A stretch of 64,000 nucleotides of DNA from Mytilus galloprovincialis. Its lineage: Eukaryota; Mollusca; Bivalvia; Mytilida; Mytilidae. Shown piece after piece: positions 46,855 through 59,700 of the stretch. The DNA lies in contig NC_134850.1 in the NCBI RefSeq assembly GCF_965363235.1, forward strand, positions 30,034,102 through 30,098,101, given 5' to 3'. Under the pieces are notes generated by a model that saw only the letters and a list, made by a program, of their open reading frames with translations, was not told the origin of the DNA and did not search any database. The number at the start of each line of letters is the position of its first letter. Within the stretch, counting starts at the first letter, position 1. Made by a program: the position numbers and the translations under genes.

Positions 46855-49050
46855 GGTCCGAGTACACAGTTATTTCGTAGTGCATTTCTTTTAGACAATA
46901 AATGAAAATTAAAAAAATTCCACCTGCGCTTTCTCAATAATATTTTTACAGTGTGTTGTACTACTTTTGGGACAAATTATATCAAAATTATAGAAAACTT
47001 CATCAGCTCTAACTCAAAATATGGACAATTTTATGTTAAGGGGGTCTTGAAATCTTTTGACAGCTTCCGAAGAGCTAATTTTTGACCTTTTTCAGCTGGA
47101 CCTAATCACTACTTTACATTAATATTTATGACCCAAATTTTTTTACAGTCATTTCACCCCCCAACTTGCTATATGAGGCATAAAACATGGAGAAATAAAT
47201 TTGGAAGGGGTATAACAAAAATTGGCAAGTAACACACTGTCCACACTAAGGACTATATTCGTGGACAACGAAAATCAAAGGACGATAACTGTGTACTCGG
47301 ACCTAGTAGGATAGAAAAAGTTGACCAATCTTAATAAAACTTGGTATGACTAAAGCTTAATATATTATAAGACTGCTTACAAAGTTTCATAGCAATAGGA
47401 TATATATTATAGACAATATGATTAATTCTATATTCAACTTTGCGTGTTAAATTTAGACGTTAAAATTGAGAAATTTCAACTATCAACATTTGGGGCTTTT
47501 AAAATTTAAATATTGCAAAAAAATACTTTTAAAATGCCTTAATATATAATATATCATGTATTTAAAGCAATAGAGTACTCATTTGATATATCAGACTTAG
47601 CATAATTATTCAAAAGTCAAATTTATATGAGCCTGTGCCTAAAAATGGAGGTTTTCCACTGAAGGGGGGCCTTACATGAAGATGTAATATTTTCCAGCAA
47701 TTTTAAATTTGTGAAGCTTTTTGATTATAAATAATCCTTACATATGTATTTAATGTACTTTAAATGGAAAGAAAACTTACAAATAACATATCATATTAGT
47801 TTAAAAGGGTCTTAGGCCAAGTAAGACTAAAAATAATTTAGGGTCAATTTAGGCCGTAGCACATATTTACATTTAAAAATGCATATTGAAGCTATCGGAA
47901 ATAAAAATTTGTGTCTTTTCTATCATTTCTATACTCAGGTGACATGATACAATAAATCTGAGCACAAAAAGGCTCTTACATTCAACCTTTTTAGCAGACA
48001 GTATGGTCTGATACAAAGATTTTTCACTTTTTAGTGAAAAACTTGCATGCAATTTAAGTCTCAACAGGCTTATATTTGAACCACATGCTATCCTACAGAA
48101 GTAAAGAAAGATATTATGTGAAATGAAACAGGTACAAAAGACATTGTTAAGTGCTTTTTATACAAATTTAGTGAGGTCTTTATTATGGACTTCAACTTTT
48201 ATGTGCCATGCTCCTCACATTTAACTTGATCCAAACAGGGCGTTAGACGAGGGTCATTTATACAACGCATTTTGCTCATATTGTCTGAGATAATCTTCTT
48301 TTCTGTAGATTCAGAGTTCACAAATGAGTAATAAAACTGGATTAAAGCATAGAAACACAAAAATTGACACATGAAAACATGTCAGATAGAAAGTCAGAAT
48401 GCCACTTATGCATCAAAATTGAAAAAGCTATGAAATGCTTATTTTGACCATATAATGCCAAAATTGGTCATTTTTGCAGAATTTCTATCAAATAAAAGTT
48501 TAAATCCTTTAGTTTTATGCTATTTGACAAATTGACACCATCAAATCATTCAGGGAAGTTGCCAAAGTACAGATTCTATATTTCCTGATTTCACCTCTTA
48601 GGTCCGAGTACACAGTTATTTCGTAGTGCATTTCTTTTAGACAATAAATGAAAATTAAAAAAATTCCACCTGCGCTTTCTCAATAATATTTTTACAGTGT
48701 GTTGTACTACTTTTGGGACAAATTATATCAAAATTATAGAAAACTTCATCAGCTCTAACTCAAAATATGGACAATTTTATGTTAAGGGGGTCTTGAAATC
48801 TTTTGACAGCTTCCGAAGAGCTAATTTTTTACCTTTTTCAGCTGGACCTAATCACTACTTTACATAAATATTTATGACCCAAATTTTTTTACAGTGTCAT
48901 TTCACCCCCAACTTGCTATATGAGGCATAAAACATGGAGAAATAAATTTGGAAGGGGTATAACAAAAATTGGCAAGTAACACACTGTCCACACTAAGGAC
49001 TATATTCGTGGACAACGAAAATCAAAGGACGATAACTGTGTACTCGGACC
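46855..49050. mobile_element. Composite unit: two 449-bp repeats around a 1.3-kb centre
   Basis: Direct copies at 46855-47303 and 48601-49050 are nearly identical. Each has 19-bp inverted ends GGTCCGAGTACACAGTTAT / ATAACTGTGTACTCGGACC. The outer flanks are both ATCA (46851-46854 and 49051-49054), while the inner flanks (TAGT, CTTA) match nothing. The centre (47304-48600) has no ORF, primer-binding site or polypurine tract that I can see. Confidence 0.85.
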
Positions 49051-49319
49051 ATCACATTTCCATGTTCATTATTAACTGTTAACCTTGGCTCTACACCAGA
49101 TAGCATATATTTTAAAAGTTTACATCATAAATGAACATATATACCAATTGTCATACTGATTTCAACTTTACATCACACTTCAACTTAAACCAAAACTTTT
49201 AACTTGATAAGGAAACAACAAATTGACACAGGTTGAATAAAGGGCATGATACGCCCGTTACTCTTTTAACTTGTCTTTTATGCTTTAAATGAATTTATAT
49301 GATCAACTAGAAATATATA

Positions 49320-49400
49320 TACAAATCAAAAGGGATGTTACATTAATATATTCACCAAAGTTTCATAAAATCCCCCTTTTTTAAGTATAAAAATTCATTA
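49320..49400 (+). repeat. Left part of tandem array H
   Basis: AAGGGATGTTACATTAATAT ATTCACCAAAGTTTCATAAA ATCCCCC is a module of the array that continues at 50551, on the other side of the foldback element. Confidence 0.7.
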
Positions 49401-49408
49401 CTTAAGAA

Positions 49409-50542
49409 GCTTTCGGGTCGATCCGGCCCCACGTCGATCCGGCCCAAGTCGATCCGTCCCACGTCGATCCGGCCCATATGTAAAGTCAATCCGGCCCCAA
49501 TAAAAAAAATATATTTCTAAGGAATAAAAATAAATATATATTAATTGTAATTCATAAATGTTTATTATTTTTATTATAATGTTAAAGGTGTACGGTAAGA
49601 AAAGTAAAAAAGGCCTTTGAAAAATATTTTCTTTAGATGAGTATAAAACAACTAGGTTGATTATGTCTTTATTACAAGTTTTCAAGATTATTGGATATAA
49701 TTATATTAAAACAGTGAATTCAGGCATCAACATTAATCAGCAGTAATTAGCATTTTCTTTCAATTGACTGTGATCCTAACAAGTCTTTCATCTTGTGTAA
49801 CATATAATAACAAATAGTTACATACATGAACGGTACAAGCCGATCCCCAAGCTGATACATATAAACTTTGTTTTTCTTTTTAAGTTCTTAAAATTTCTAA
49901 AATTGAGAAATGTTGTTTGATTTGCCGAATCCTTTCTATAAAAGAGCGCTGATATTATATTTTAGAGAGTGAAAACGTGCATTCAATGTCATTGTTTTGT
50001 TGTTTTCTTGCAATAAAGAATAATGGATACTCATTGACTTTTTTTTTTTATCTACACACTATTCAAAATATTGTCAAAATAAGAAAAATATATTTTCTAT
50101 ATCCGATGTTACAAAAAAAAGTGTTATAGAATAGAATATTTTTATATGTTATAGAAGCCTATATATTTATTAAGCTATTCTGTGTGTGAACTGAATAAAA
50201 TAAAAATCGCCATGAAATTCAAAGTAAAAGTTATCATGGAAAATAACTTCATAATTTAAAAATGTAGAAACTGCGATACAAACAGACACAATAACACTAA
50301 TTTTCGTATGAATTTAAAATAGTTCGTTAACTGGTACTCCAATACTTCACTGACCTGTTGTCATGCATCATCGATCGGACACTTTTTTCAAATTCCATTT
50401 ATACTGTTAAAGTTTGTGACAAATTCCTCCAAAATCTAGTTAATTCATATTTTATTATGGGCCGGATCGACTTGGGGCCGGATCGACTTGGGCCGGATCG
50501 ACTTTGGGCCGGATTGACTTGGGGCCGGAACGACCGGATACC
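49409..50542. mobile_element. Foldback transposon with subrepeat ends, 8-bp target duplication
   Basis: Flanked by CTTAAGAA at 49401-49408 and 50543-50550. Inverted ends GCTTTCGGGTCGATCCGGCC and GGTATCCGGTCGTTCCGGCC continue as four to five tandem copies of a 16-20 bp unit GTCGATCCGGCCC-(A/C)A on the left and its complement on the right (about 50458-50532). The AT-rich centre has no transposase. Confidence 0.85.
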
Positions 50543-50550
50543 CTTAAGAA

Positions 50551-51395
50551 AATGTAAATTCTAAAATTTATAAAAATGGAAAGGGAGCTTATGTCAATAG
50601 ATATAACAATTTATCAAAGTTGCATAAAATTTTGTAAAAGTGTTAGTTATTGTCCCAAAATTGGAAAATCACCCCTTTTTTAAGCATAAAAATTCATAAC
50701 ACGGAAATGTAAAATCTGAAATTTATAAAAATTGAAAGGGAGCTTACATCAATAGTTATAAACAATTCACCAAAGTTTCATGGACATTGGTGAAAGCCTT
50801 TTTGAGTTATTGTCCGAAGTGTTGAAAATCCCCCTTTTTTTATGAATAAAGCCCCACAAATCCAAAATATAAAATCTGAAATTTATAAAAATTGAAAGGG
50901 AGCTTACATCAATAGATATAAACAATTCACCAAAGTTTCATGGACATTGGTGAAAGCCTTTTTGAGTTATTGTCTGAAGTGTTGAAAATCCCCCTTTTTT
51001 TTATGAATAAAGCCCCATAAATCCAAAACTTAAAATCTGAAATTTATAAAAATTGAAAGGGAGCTTACATCAATAGATATAAACAATTCACCAAAGTTTC
51101 ATGGACATTGGTGAAAGCCTTTTTGAGTTATTGTCCGAAGTGTTGAAAATCCCCCTTTTTTTTATGAATAAAGCCCCATAAATCCAAAACTTAAAATCTG
51201 AAATTTATAAAAATTGAAAGGGAGCTTACATCAATAGATATAAACAATTCACTTAAGTTTCATGGAAATTGGTGAAAGTGTTTTTGAGTTATTGTCCGAA
51301 GTGTGGACGACGGACGGACAGACGGATGGACGGACGGACAACGGTATACCATAATACGTCCCGTCTAAGAGACGACAGGCGTATAAAAATGATAT
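50551..51395 (+). repeat. Pearl-like tandem array H
   Basis: Five modules of about 160 bp (GAAAGGGAGCTTACATCAAT at about 50735, 50894, 51055, 51216). A GGAC/GGAT microsatellite at 51303-51342 follows, then GGTATACC and a small hairpin CGTCCCGTCTAAGAGACGAC. Confidence 0.9.
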
Positions 51396-51995
51396 GTAGG
51401 CAGGGCATAACAAGATTTTAAACAAGTAATATAGTTTTGAATTTGGCTGATTTTACTATTTGGTGGATATTTCTCATCAAAATTAAGCTTGAAGAAAGGA
51501 ATTCAGTTATTCTGCATTGTAATATGCTGTGTGTCTGACCTATAACTTTGTACTAAAAAAAATGTTATTGATGAAAAATAACATTTATATTGCAACAGTG
51601 TTTCAGCAAAAAAATCCAAAATATAATAAAGGAGATGTGGGGTAAATTAAAAGACACCTAGATGTCAACATACGGTCTGTCTTTAACAATAAACAAGTGT
51701 TCACATCTCTCTAAATATACAATATAAGGTCAATGTCAGAAAAATATAAACTTTTCTATATGAGGCTGAGAAACTGAGGAAGGGAGAGGTTGTACCAAGC
51801 AATTCACCAGTTTTGTGCCAAAAATCACAAAAAAATAAACTGACTATATAAACAGTTTGCCATCACCGCCCAAATACAGCTAGATTGAATTAGTTAATCC
51901 ACTAGGACAGAATAATTCTTGTACATTCCTCATCAAACTGAGTAAAGGTTATTAATCTATAGCAAAAACAATTCACGCAAACCAAGTGCTATAAG

Positions 51996-52217
51996 TACTG
52001 TAAATTCAGAAATTATAGCAATTGTTTTTATTATTGTGAAAAATGCAAAAGGGTTATTATCGCCATAATTTAAACTCATATTTAGAAATTTGCTACATGA
52101 ATTAAACAGGATATTTCTCAATATTGCAAAAAATAAAATCACATTTTAAACTAAAAATGACAAAATCGCAATAATACATGTAAATGCACACAATAATTTC
52201 TGTATTTACAGTACTGT
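51996..52217. mobile_element. MITE family C, good copy
   Basis: Inverted ends TACTGTAAATTCAGAAATTA and TAATTTCTGTATTTACAGTA. The 170-bp interior is AT-rich with ATTGTGAAAAATGCAAAAGG. Confidence 0.85.
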
Positions 52218-52689
52218 AATGAACTTGCAGTCAGATAAATGATACTTTTGAGAGGAAGAAAAACATTTATAGCACTTTCCCTTTTCTTTAAATCTTATCA
52301 GTTCTTTGTAGGATTTTTTTTTCTTGTGTTAAGACAACATATCCTTTTTTCATTTCACTGACAGAGGTTATTTTTTCTGCTGAGGGGAGATAACAAACAC
52401 TGTTTTTGTTTTTGTAAGTATTTGTTGTCTTCCTCTTTTGAGTTATGACATAGTTATTTATTCTAGAGATAACTTGTCTTACTTCTTCACTTTACAGGTC
52501 TGTATGATGTCAGATAGAAACTGCTATTTGACTTATTCCTACATTATTTTCTGCCAATCTACCCAACAAATTCTTCATGACGTCAGTGGTTGAAGAAATA
52601 TTGCACAGAGATTTTTATACACGCTATGACAATATTTATTAGGTTTGTTTGACTGTTATAATTTGTAATTTGTTTATGTTTTGCTGTAA

Positions 52690-52972
52690 CATTGTTTTGA
52701 CATTTTAACCTTTTATGTCTGTTTGTTTTGTTCACACATCATTGTCAATATAATGGAATTGCATGCGACTGTCATACAAGTGAGAGGTTTAGCTAGCTAT
52801 AAAACCAGGTTTAATCCACCATTTTATACATAAGAAAATGCTTGTACAAAGTCAGGAATATGACAGTTGTTGATGTGTTTGAGCTTATGATATTTCCATT
52901 TGATAAGGGACTTTCCTTTTTGAATTTTCCTTGGAGTTTAGTAATTTTGTGATTTCGCTTTTTTTTATTACC
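52690..52972 (+). repeat. Dispersed repeat, family B, near full length
   Basis: TGTCTGTTTGTTTTGTTCAC, ATGCGACTGTCATACAAGTG, AGGTTTAGCTAGCTATAAAA CCAGG, TCAGGAATATGACAG, TTTTCCTTGGAGTT, and a T-rich end. Confidence 0.85.
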
Positions 52973-53264
52973 AAGCAATGTGTGATTCAATGACAAAATC
53001 TAGCAAATTATTCTGTTCAAAGGTGATAGGTACTGTCTATAAATTTGCAGTGAGTTGTGAGTTTTTGCTCCTTACTGATGGCCCAACTGTGACTTTACGA
53101 AGAAGAACAGCAATTAAAGTGCTGTAATTTTACTTTTGAATTATCATGTAAGTGTAAGAATTTTGTGTTTTGAACTTTTTCAGTTATCACACCATATCCC
53201 TTCTTTTACATTATATAAACATAATTATCTTTTTACAGATAGGATTTTTTGCTTGTCAGAGAAC

Positions 53265-53362
53265 TGTCTACGTATGGGCTTTGCTCATTGTTGAAGGACA
53301 TATGGTGATCTATAGTTGTTAATTTCTGTGTCATTTGGTCTCTTGTGAAGAGTTGTCTCATA
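53265..53362 (+). repeat. Family-A repeat, 3' part
   Basis: TGGGCTTTGCTCATTGTTGA AGGACATATGGTGATC, TTAATTTCTGTGTCATTTGG and GAAGAGTTGTCTCAT. Confidence 0.8.
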
Positions 53363-53439
53363 ACAATAAACAAATTTTATAACAATATAATAAATAAACA
53401 TTTATATTCATAATCTATAAGAATTAAGATTTACATGTG

Positions 53440-53595
53440 TACTTGATAACAATTAACAATTAACCTTTATTTTTATAATTTATAACAATTAACATTTATA
53501 GTTTATAACAATTAACATTTATAATTTATAACAATTAATATTTACATTTATAATTAATAACAATTAACATTTATATTTATATCTTATTATAACAA
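53440..53595. repeat. AT-rich tandem repeat of about 30 bp
   Basis: TTATAACAATTAACATTTAT recurs about five times with small changes, just downstream of the stop of the minus-strand gene. Confidence 0.85.
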
Positions 53596-53706
53596 TAACA
53601 ATATAATGATTTCGAAATTGTTTTAAATAAAAACAGAATAAGAGATTAAAGGCATACTTTTTCAGAGAGTGAACTTTAGAACAGTTGAGTTGTAAATGGC
53701 AGTTCA

Positions 53707-56700
53707 TCAAAAACTAAAAGAGAAGTTGCTTTCTTGTGTTTTCTCTTCTGGTTTACCTCCACCGCCACCAAATAATGACATAATTGAAGCACCTCCAGAT
53801 TTATCTGCCCCTCCAAAACTAAATGCAGGACTTCCTCCTGACTGGTCCCCTCCTCCTCCTCCTCCAAAGCTAAAAGAGAAACTGGTTTCCTGTGTATCGT
53901 CTTCTGAATTACTGGTACCAAACAACGACATGATAGAACTTCCTCCAGATTTATCTGCCCCTCCAAAACTAAATCCTGAATCTGCTGTGCTCAAATCTGT
54001 CAAATAAAAGATATATTAAGCAAATTGTTTATAAAAAATCTGAATCAGTTCACATCTAAATAAATTTGGACTTTAAAACTTATGATGGGAAAACAAGATT
54101 CAACAAAAACTGACGGACTTTGTTGTCTCAATTCTTTTAACTGTTGTTGCTCATTTACTCCCATTTATTACTGACAGTCTTATTTTGATATCTACACCAG
54201 GTTTTATTTTAATATTAAGTGCCTGTGTTAAGGGCCACAACTCCTGAACAGCAAAAGATAATATCGTCGAGATTAAGATTGAACTTGACTTCCAGTTGGA
54301 CAGTTCAATCCTTCCACCAAACCCTGTACAATCCCAAATCAACTTGATTTGCATTGGAAATCCCCAATATAAATTGAACATTGAAGCAATGAAAATAACT
54401 GGAAAGTTCCCCCAAATATTTACCGGGTGATTTGCTACCAAAGAAATTGGATTTGTCACTGGCACCATCACCAGCGCTAGGAAACATGTTGCTTCCACCA
54501 CCAGATTGAAACATGGACATTTCTGTAGCAAACCCACTAAAGTTTATGTTATTGTCAGCAGCACTGCTAGTCTTGGTAGTATTCTTCTGTAAAATAAGAT
54601 AGAAAAAATATATCTAAGCAACTGGCAAATCATTTCTGCAAAACATTACAAATGTTATTCAACAAAATATTCTATCGTTCAATGATTACTATAACTGTGG
54701 TTTATCTTAAATTCATACCCCTATTTTTTGACATTTTTACCTATTGTGTCTGTTTGTTTTGTTCACACATCGGTGACGATATAATGGAATATGATGCGAC
54801 TGTCATATAAGCGAGAGGTTTAGCTAGCTATAAAACCAGGTTCAATCCACCATTTTCTACATTTGAAAATGCCTGTACCAAGTCAGGAATATGACAGTTC
54901 TTGTCCATTTGTTTTTAATGCGTTTTGTTATTTGATTTTGGACTTTCCGAATTGATTTTCCTCTGAGTTCAGTTTTTGTGATTTTACTTTTTTTTTTCAT
55001 AAAGTATGTACTATATTGTCCTAAAGCAATACTGTATGGTTTAGATTTGTTATAAGTTATACAAAAAACCATATCAAAGATATTTTCCAGTGATAGTTGA
55101 TCCATATGAATGATACTCTATGCTTGAACATGTCATAATTCAATTGAATGTTTAAACATTTTGTTCGCTTTCGTTCACAATGAAATGTTCACTGACATAA
55201 CATGCTATTATTTTAGAAATATATATTTCAAAGTTGACAACCCCTTTAAAGTGTTAAGATTTCCGTAATTTGTGTATTTTGCCAGTATATTTGTAATAAG
55301 TATTTTCTTCTTAAATGTTTTAATAACCATATGAACAACTTCGCACACAGTGATATAATTGATTGCTTAACATTCTAGTGGCAAATATTTCATTCATGTT
55401 CAGAAGGAGAACAGAAATGAAATATAACAGTTAGATGATGTGATACAGTATAGCAGGTTATTTTCGCGTGGTGTAAATTTCTGCTTATTTTTTTGCGAAT
55501 AGAATAAAATCACCAAAATAAATTCCACCAATTTAAAAGTATACATGCAAAGGTAAGGATAAAAGTTTTGAATCCGCCAAAATAATAACCGCTAAAATAT
55601 TTCGTATACCTTATTCAATGAAAATCCAGAAATTTTACAAACGCGAAAATAACCCGCTATACAGTATAAGCAGTTTCGGGATGAAGGTAGGGGTTATTAA
55701 GAATGTTAATGGAAAATAAGGGTATATTAGATTTGGGATAGATATTAATCATTGCAACAGGCCACCTACAGACATTTGAAATTATTTTTACAACAGTTCT
55801 TAACGTGCATGGCACATGACACTCTTTGAACACCAGACATTAGATTTAACATCCCCATTCTAATCGAACATGATGGGGTACTTGTACTTCCAGCACAGGC
55901 AAATGGAAGCTTCACTTTCGCAATTAAAGGTTTTACTGACAGTCAGAAGAACACTTGTAGCAGGCATTTTTCTATTCCTCAGTCACCCTAGGGAGTGGCA
56001 CACAGTATCAAATACATGATTTCCTTTATTCATCGAAATCCACGATTCTAAGTTGATGAGGTACCAACGAACACCCACCATTATGCTAAAATAATTTAAA
56101 GGTACTGTAAAGTCAGAAATTATTGCAAGGTTTTCTTTATTGCAAAAAATGCAACAGGGTTATAATGGCAATACTTTAAACTCACATTTTAAAATATTCT
56201 ATATTAATTAAACAGGATTTTCTCATAATCATAAAAATTAAAATTGCATTAAGTCTAAAATGACAAAATTGCAATAATAAATGCACACAATAATTTCTGA
56301 ATTTACAGTACTTCCTAACTTACAGTGTCAAATATGCTCTGAACACCCATAAATATCCCTGGTTCTGTTTCTTTGCTTGGATCCTGAAATGTTTGTTTAA
56401 TTCGATTATTATGCAAATTCTGTTTAGTAATCAAGGAATAAATTTTGCAATATATCAAATGATTTTTTCCTTTTTCTTTATCATCAAACCATAAAAAGGA
56501 GCAATTTAAATTAAAAACAAATACACAAAGGGAAGAAAACAATCTTGATTAAAAAAAGTAAGGCAAAAAAAAGTCTCACTTCAACATCTTGTCATAAATA
56601 TTTATTTATGTTCCAATATCTTTAGTACCCAAAAGGATATGTTCCTGAAAGCTTTCTTTTTTTAGTGTGTAAAAAAACTTCAAAATTCTTTACCTTCCAT

Positions 56701-59700
56701 ATTTATTTACTTCTTGAACAATCTTAAAGCATAGTATTCATACTTTTTTCTGCTAAAGTGACTACCTAAGCACACTTCATTCCTTTAAATCATGTGATTT
56801 GTTTGGTTCTGCTTAATACTAACGGAATATATAATATTTACCACTTTATCAGCTGAATACATTGGTCTAGCTGCTCTCATTGGCTGTCCTGGTGATTGAT
56901 TTAACTTAAGAAGCTTCTGTCTGTGTTTCTCCATATCAAATGGGCTAAAGTCACCAGATCCTGTTTCTATGGAGATGTGTTCTCAAAAAATAAGATAACA
57001 AAAATACTGAACTAGGAGGAAAATTCAAAACTAGAGGCTTTAAAGAGCCTGTGTCGCTCACCTTGGTCTATGTGCATATTAAACAAAGGACACAGATGGA
57101 TTCATGACAAAAATTGTGTTTTGGTGATGGTGATGTGTTTGTAGATCTTACTTTACTGAACATTTTTGCTGCTCACAATTATCTCTATCTATAACAGTCA
57201 GAGCTAAGATAATAAACACGTAATTTTTCGTTTTTGACTTGCATAAGTCAAAAATTGTATTTATTATAAAAATGTACTTTCATTTTCAGACTTATTTGAG
57301 TCAAAAAATGACAGGTTGTTTTATGTTTATGAAAAGACTTAATTTTAATTGGTGGCCAAAGTGTACGACCTATGACAGCATAAACCTGTCTGAGAAAGTT
57401 CACAAGGACTTGAGCTATCTATATTTAATTATCTTATTGAACATTTATACTTTTAAACATAAATTATTTTCCTCATTTTATGTGATTACAGATGGTTGCA
57501 TTATAAGGTCAATAAACATTAATTCCGTTTTTTTCACAAGGACTTGAGCTATCTATATTTAATTATCTTATTGAACATTTTTACTTTTAAAGATAAATGA
57601 TTTTCCTCATTTTGTGTGATTACAGATGGTTGCATTATAAGGTCAATAAACATTACTTCCGCTTTTTTACGTTCTCGTGCATATTTTTTCTTAAAAGACA
57701 AAGCATTGTCTTTCAATGTTGTTATAATTTCATGTAGATGCTTGACCTTTTTATAAATATGCTTGGGTCGTGAAGTTGATCAATTTTGGTAACTTATCGA
57801 CTCGTAGGAGTCAATATTTGCAAGTTTTTAATTCAGGTCAAATATTTTTTTGCTAACGCTATTTAACTTATTGAAGTCATAATTTGTCTTAAATGAAAGG
57901 GAGACAAATCTTGAAACCTTCAAGTTTAGACCTCTGTGAGTCAAAAGCAGATTTAGACTTATTTATGTCTGAGCTCTGACTGTATAATTAACTTTGCCCA
58001 GTAGTTATACAGTGGAAAATATTTTGTATAAATTTTAAAAAATATGAAAATTGTTAAAAATTGACTATAAAAGGCAACTAGATATCATTGAGATGGGAGC
58101 CATCTCTGTGGGCCCCGCTGTGAATAATGTGCATTAAAAAATTGTATCTTGACCATAAGACATGGGTTTGTCAACTGAAATCAAAGTTTTTGACCTTGAC
58201 CTTTGACCTAGGAAGTTGTAAATAAATTATGACACACCCTTTGGTGTTGGTTTATAAACATGTCAAGTATAAACTTTGAAATGATAACGGTTCTCAAGAT
58301 ATAGAGCGGACACGATCTTTACCATAGGACATGGGGTTGTCAACTGAAACCAAAGTTTTTGACCTTGAACTTTGCCCTAGGCAGTCGTTCATAAATTATG
58401 ACACACCCTCTGGTGTTGGTTCATATACATGTCAAGTATAAACTTTGAAATCATGATCTTCACCACAGGACACAGGGTTGTCAACTGAAACCAAAGTTTT
58501 TTTACCTTGACCTTTGACCTAGGAAGTTGTACATACATCATGACACGCCCTCTGGTGGTGGTTAATAAACATGTAAAGTATAAAGTATGAAATCATAATG
58601 GTTCTCTAGATATGGAGCGGACACAAAGTGTTACGGACGGACGGACAGACGGACGGACGGACGGACAGACTGATCACTATAGGGCGACCCGCCTTTGGCG
58701 GGGCCCTAATAACTCCATAAGGGGTCAATTGACCATTATGTACGTGTTGACCTATTTTTAGGTCTTACTTTGCAGAACATTATTGCTGTTTACAGTTTAT
58801 CTCCATCTATAATAATATTAAATAACCAAAAAAAATTTAATATGACAGCCTATTATCATCAACCAGTATAATCGCAATATATCTACCTTTAGCGCAAACG
58901 CAGTAATACACAAAAATGGCTGTTCCGCCCTACGACCAACTTATTTGTACTGCCAAATATTCTCAATTTTCCACATCAAAACCCCCCAGTTTACGTAGGC
59001 CAAGATTCAGATACAATATATTTATCTCTATTCTACAGCCAAAATAAACAAATCAGTCCATTTCAATTTATTTTTCATGGTAAAATTTCATAAATCGAAA
59101 ACTCTGCGAAATGATGTTATTGTCTTGGCATGGCAACGAAACAAGGTGATGTCACAAGTATGTTTCCGTAAACAAAAAATCAAATGTAAATACCGAGAAT
59201 TTTAAAGCTTCTTGTATGCCTCAGAAGGAATAAAATTACATTGGAAGAAAATGTAGAAGTGAAAAATGCAATTAAAAACTAGAGGCTCTCAAGAGCCTGT
59301 GTCGCTCACCTTGGTCTATGTGCATATTAAACAATGGACACAGATAAATTCATAACAAAATTGTGATTTGATGATGGTGATGTGTTTGTACATCTTACTT
59401 TACTGAAAATTCTTGTTGCTACAATTATCTCTATCTACAATGAACTTGGCCCAGTAATTACAGTGGAAAATATTTTCGAAAAATCTACAAAAGTTTATGA
59501 AAAATGTTAAAAATTGACTATAAAGGGCAGTAACTCCTAAAGAGGTCAACTGACCATATCGGTCGTGTTTACTTATTTGTAAATCTTACTTTGCTGAACA
59601 TTATTGCTGTTTACTGTTTATCTCTATCTATAATATTATTCAAGATAATAACCAAAAACAGCAAAATTTCCTTAATATTACCAATTCAGGGGCAGCAACC

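Larger units (their letters stand above)
57031..58840 (+). mobile_element. Repeat E copy with two internal insertions
   Basis: Starts CTAGAGGCTTTAAAGAGCCT GTGTCGCTCACC. The module text is broken by element O (57195-57978) and by repeat F (58078-58707), after which TAACTCC..GGGGTCAATTGACC resumes. The right end decays after about 58840. Confidence 0.75.

Noticed and set aside
46855..49050. Standard LTR retrotransposon
   Set aside because: No TG...CA ends, primer-binding site, polypurine tract or gag/pol coding; kept as a composite or LTR-like unit of unknown type.
49398..50564. Frames rich in GPDRRG/GPDRLG
   Set aside because: They are translations of the subrepeat ends of the foldback element.
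53676..54007. Proline-rich plus-strand frame and a second minus-strand frame
   Set aside because: Both are shadows of the Gly/Ser/Phe-rich last exon read on the minus strand.
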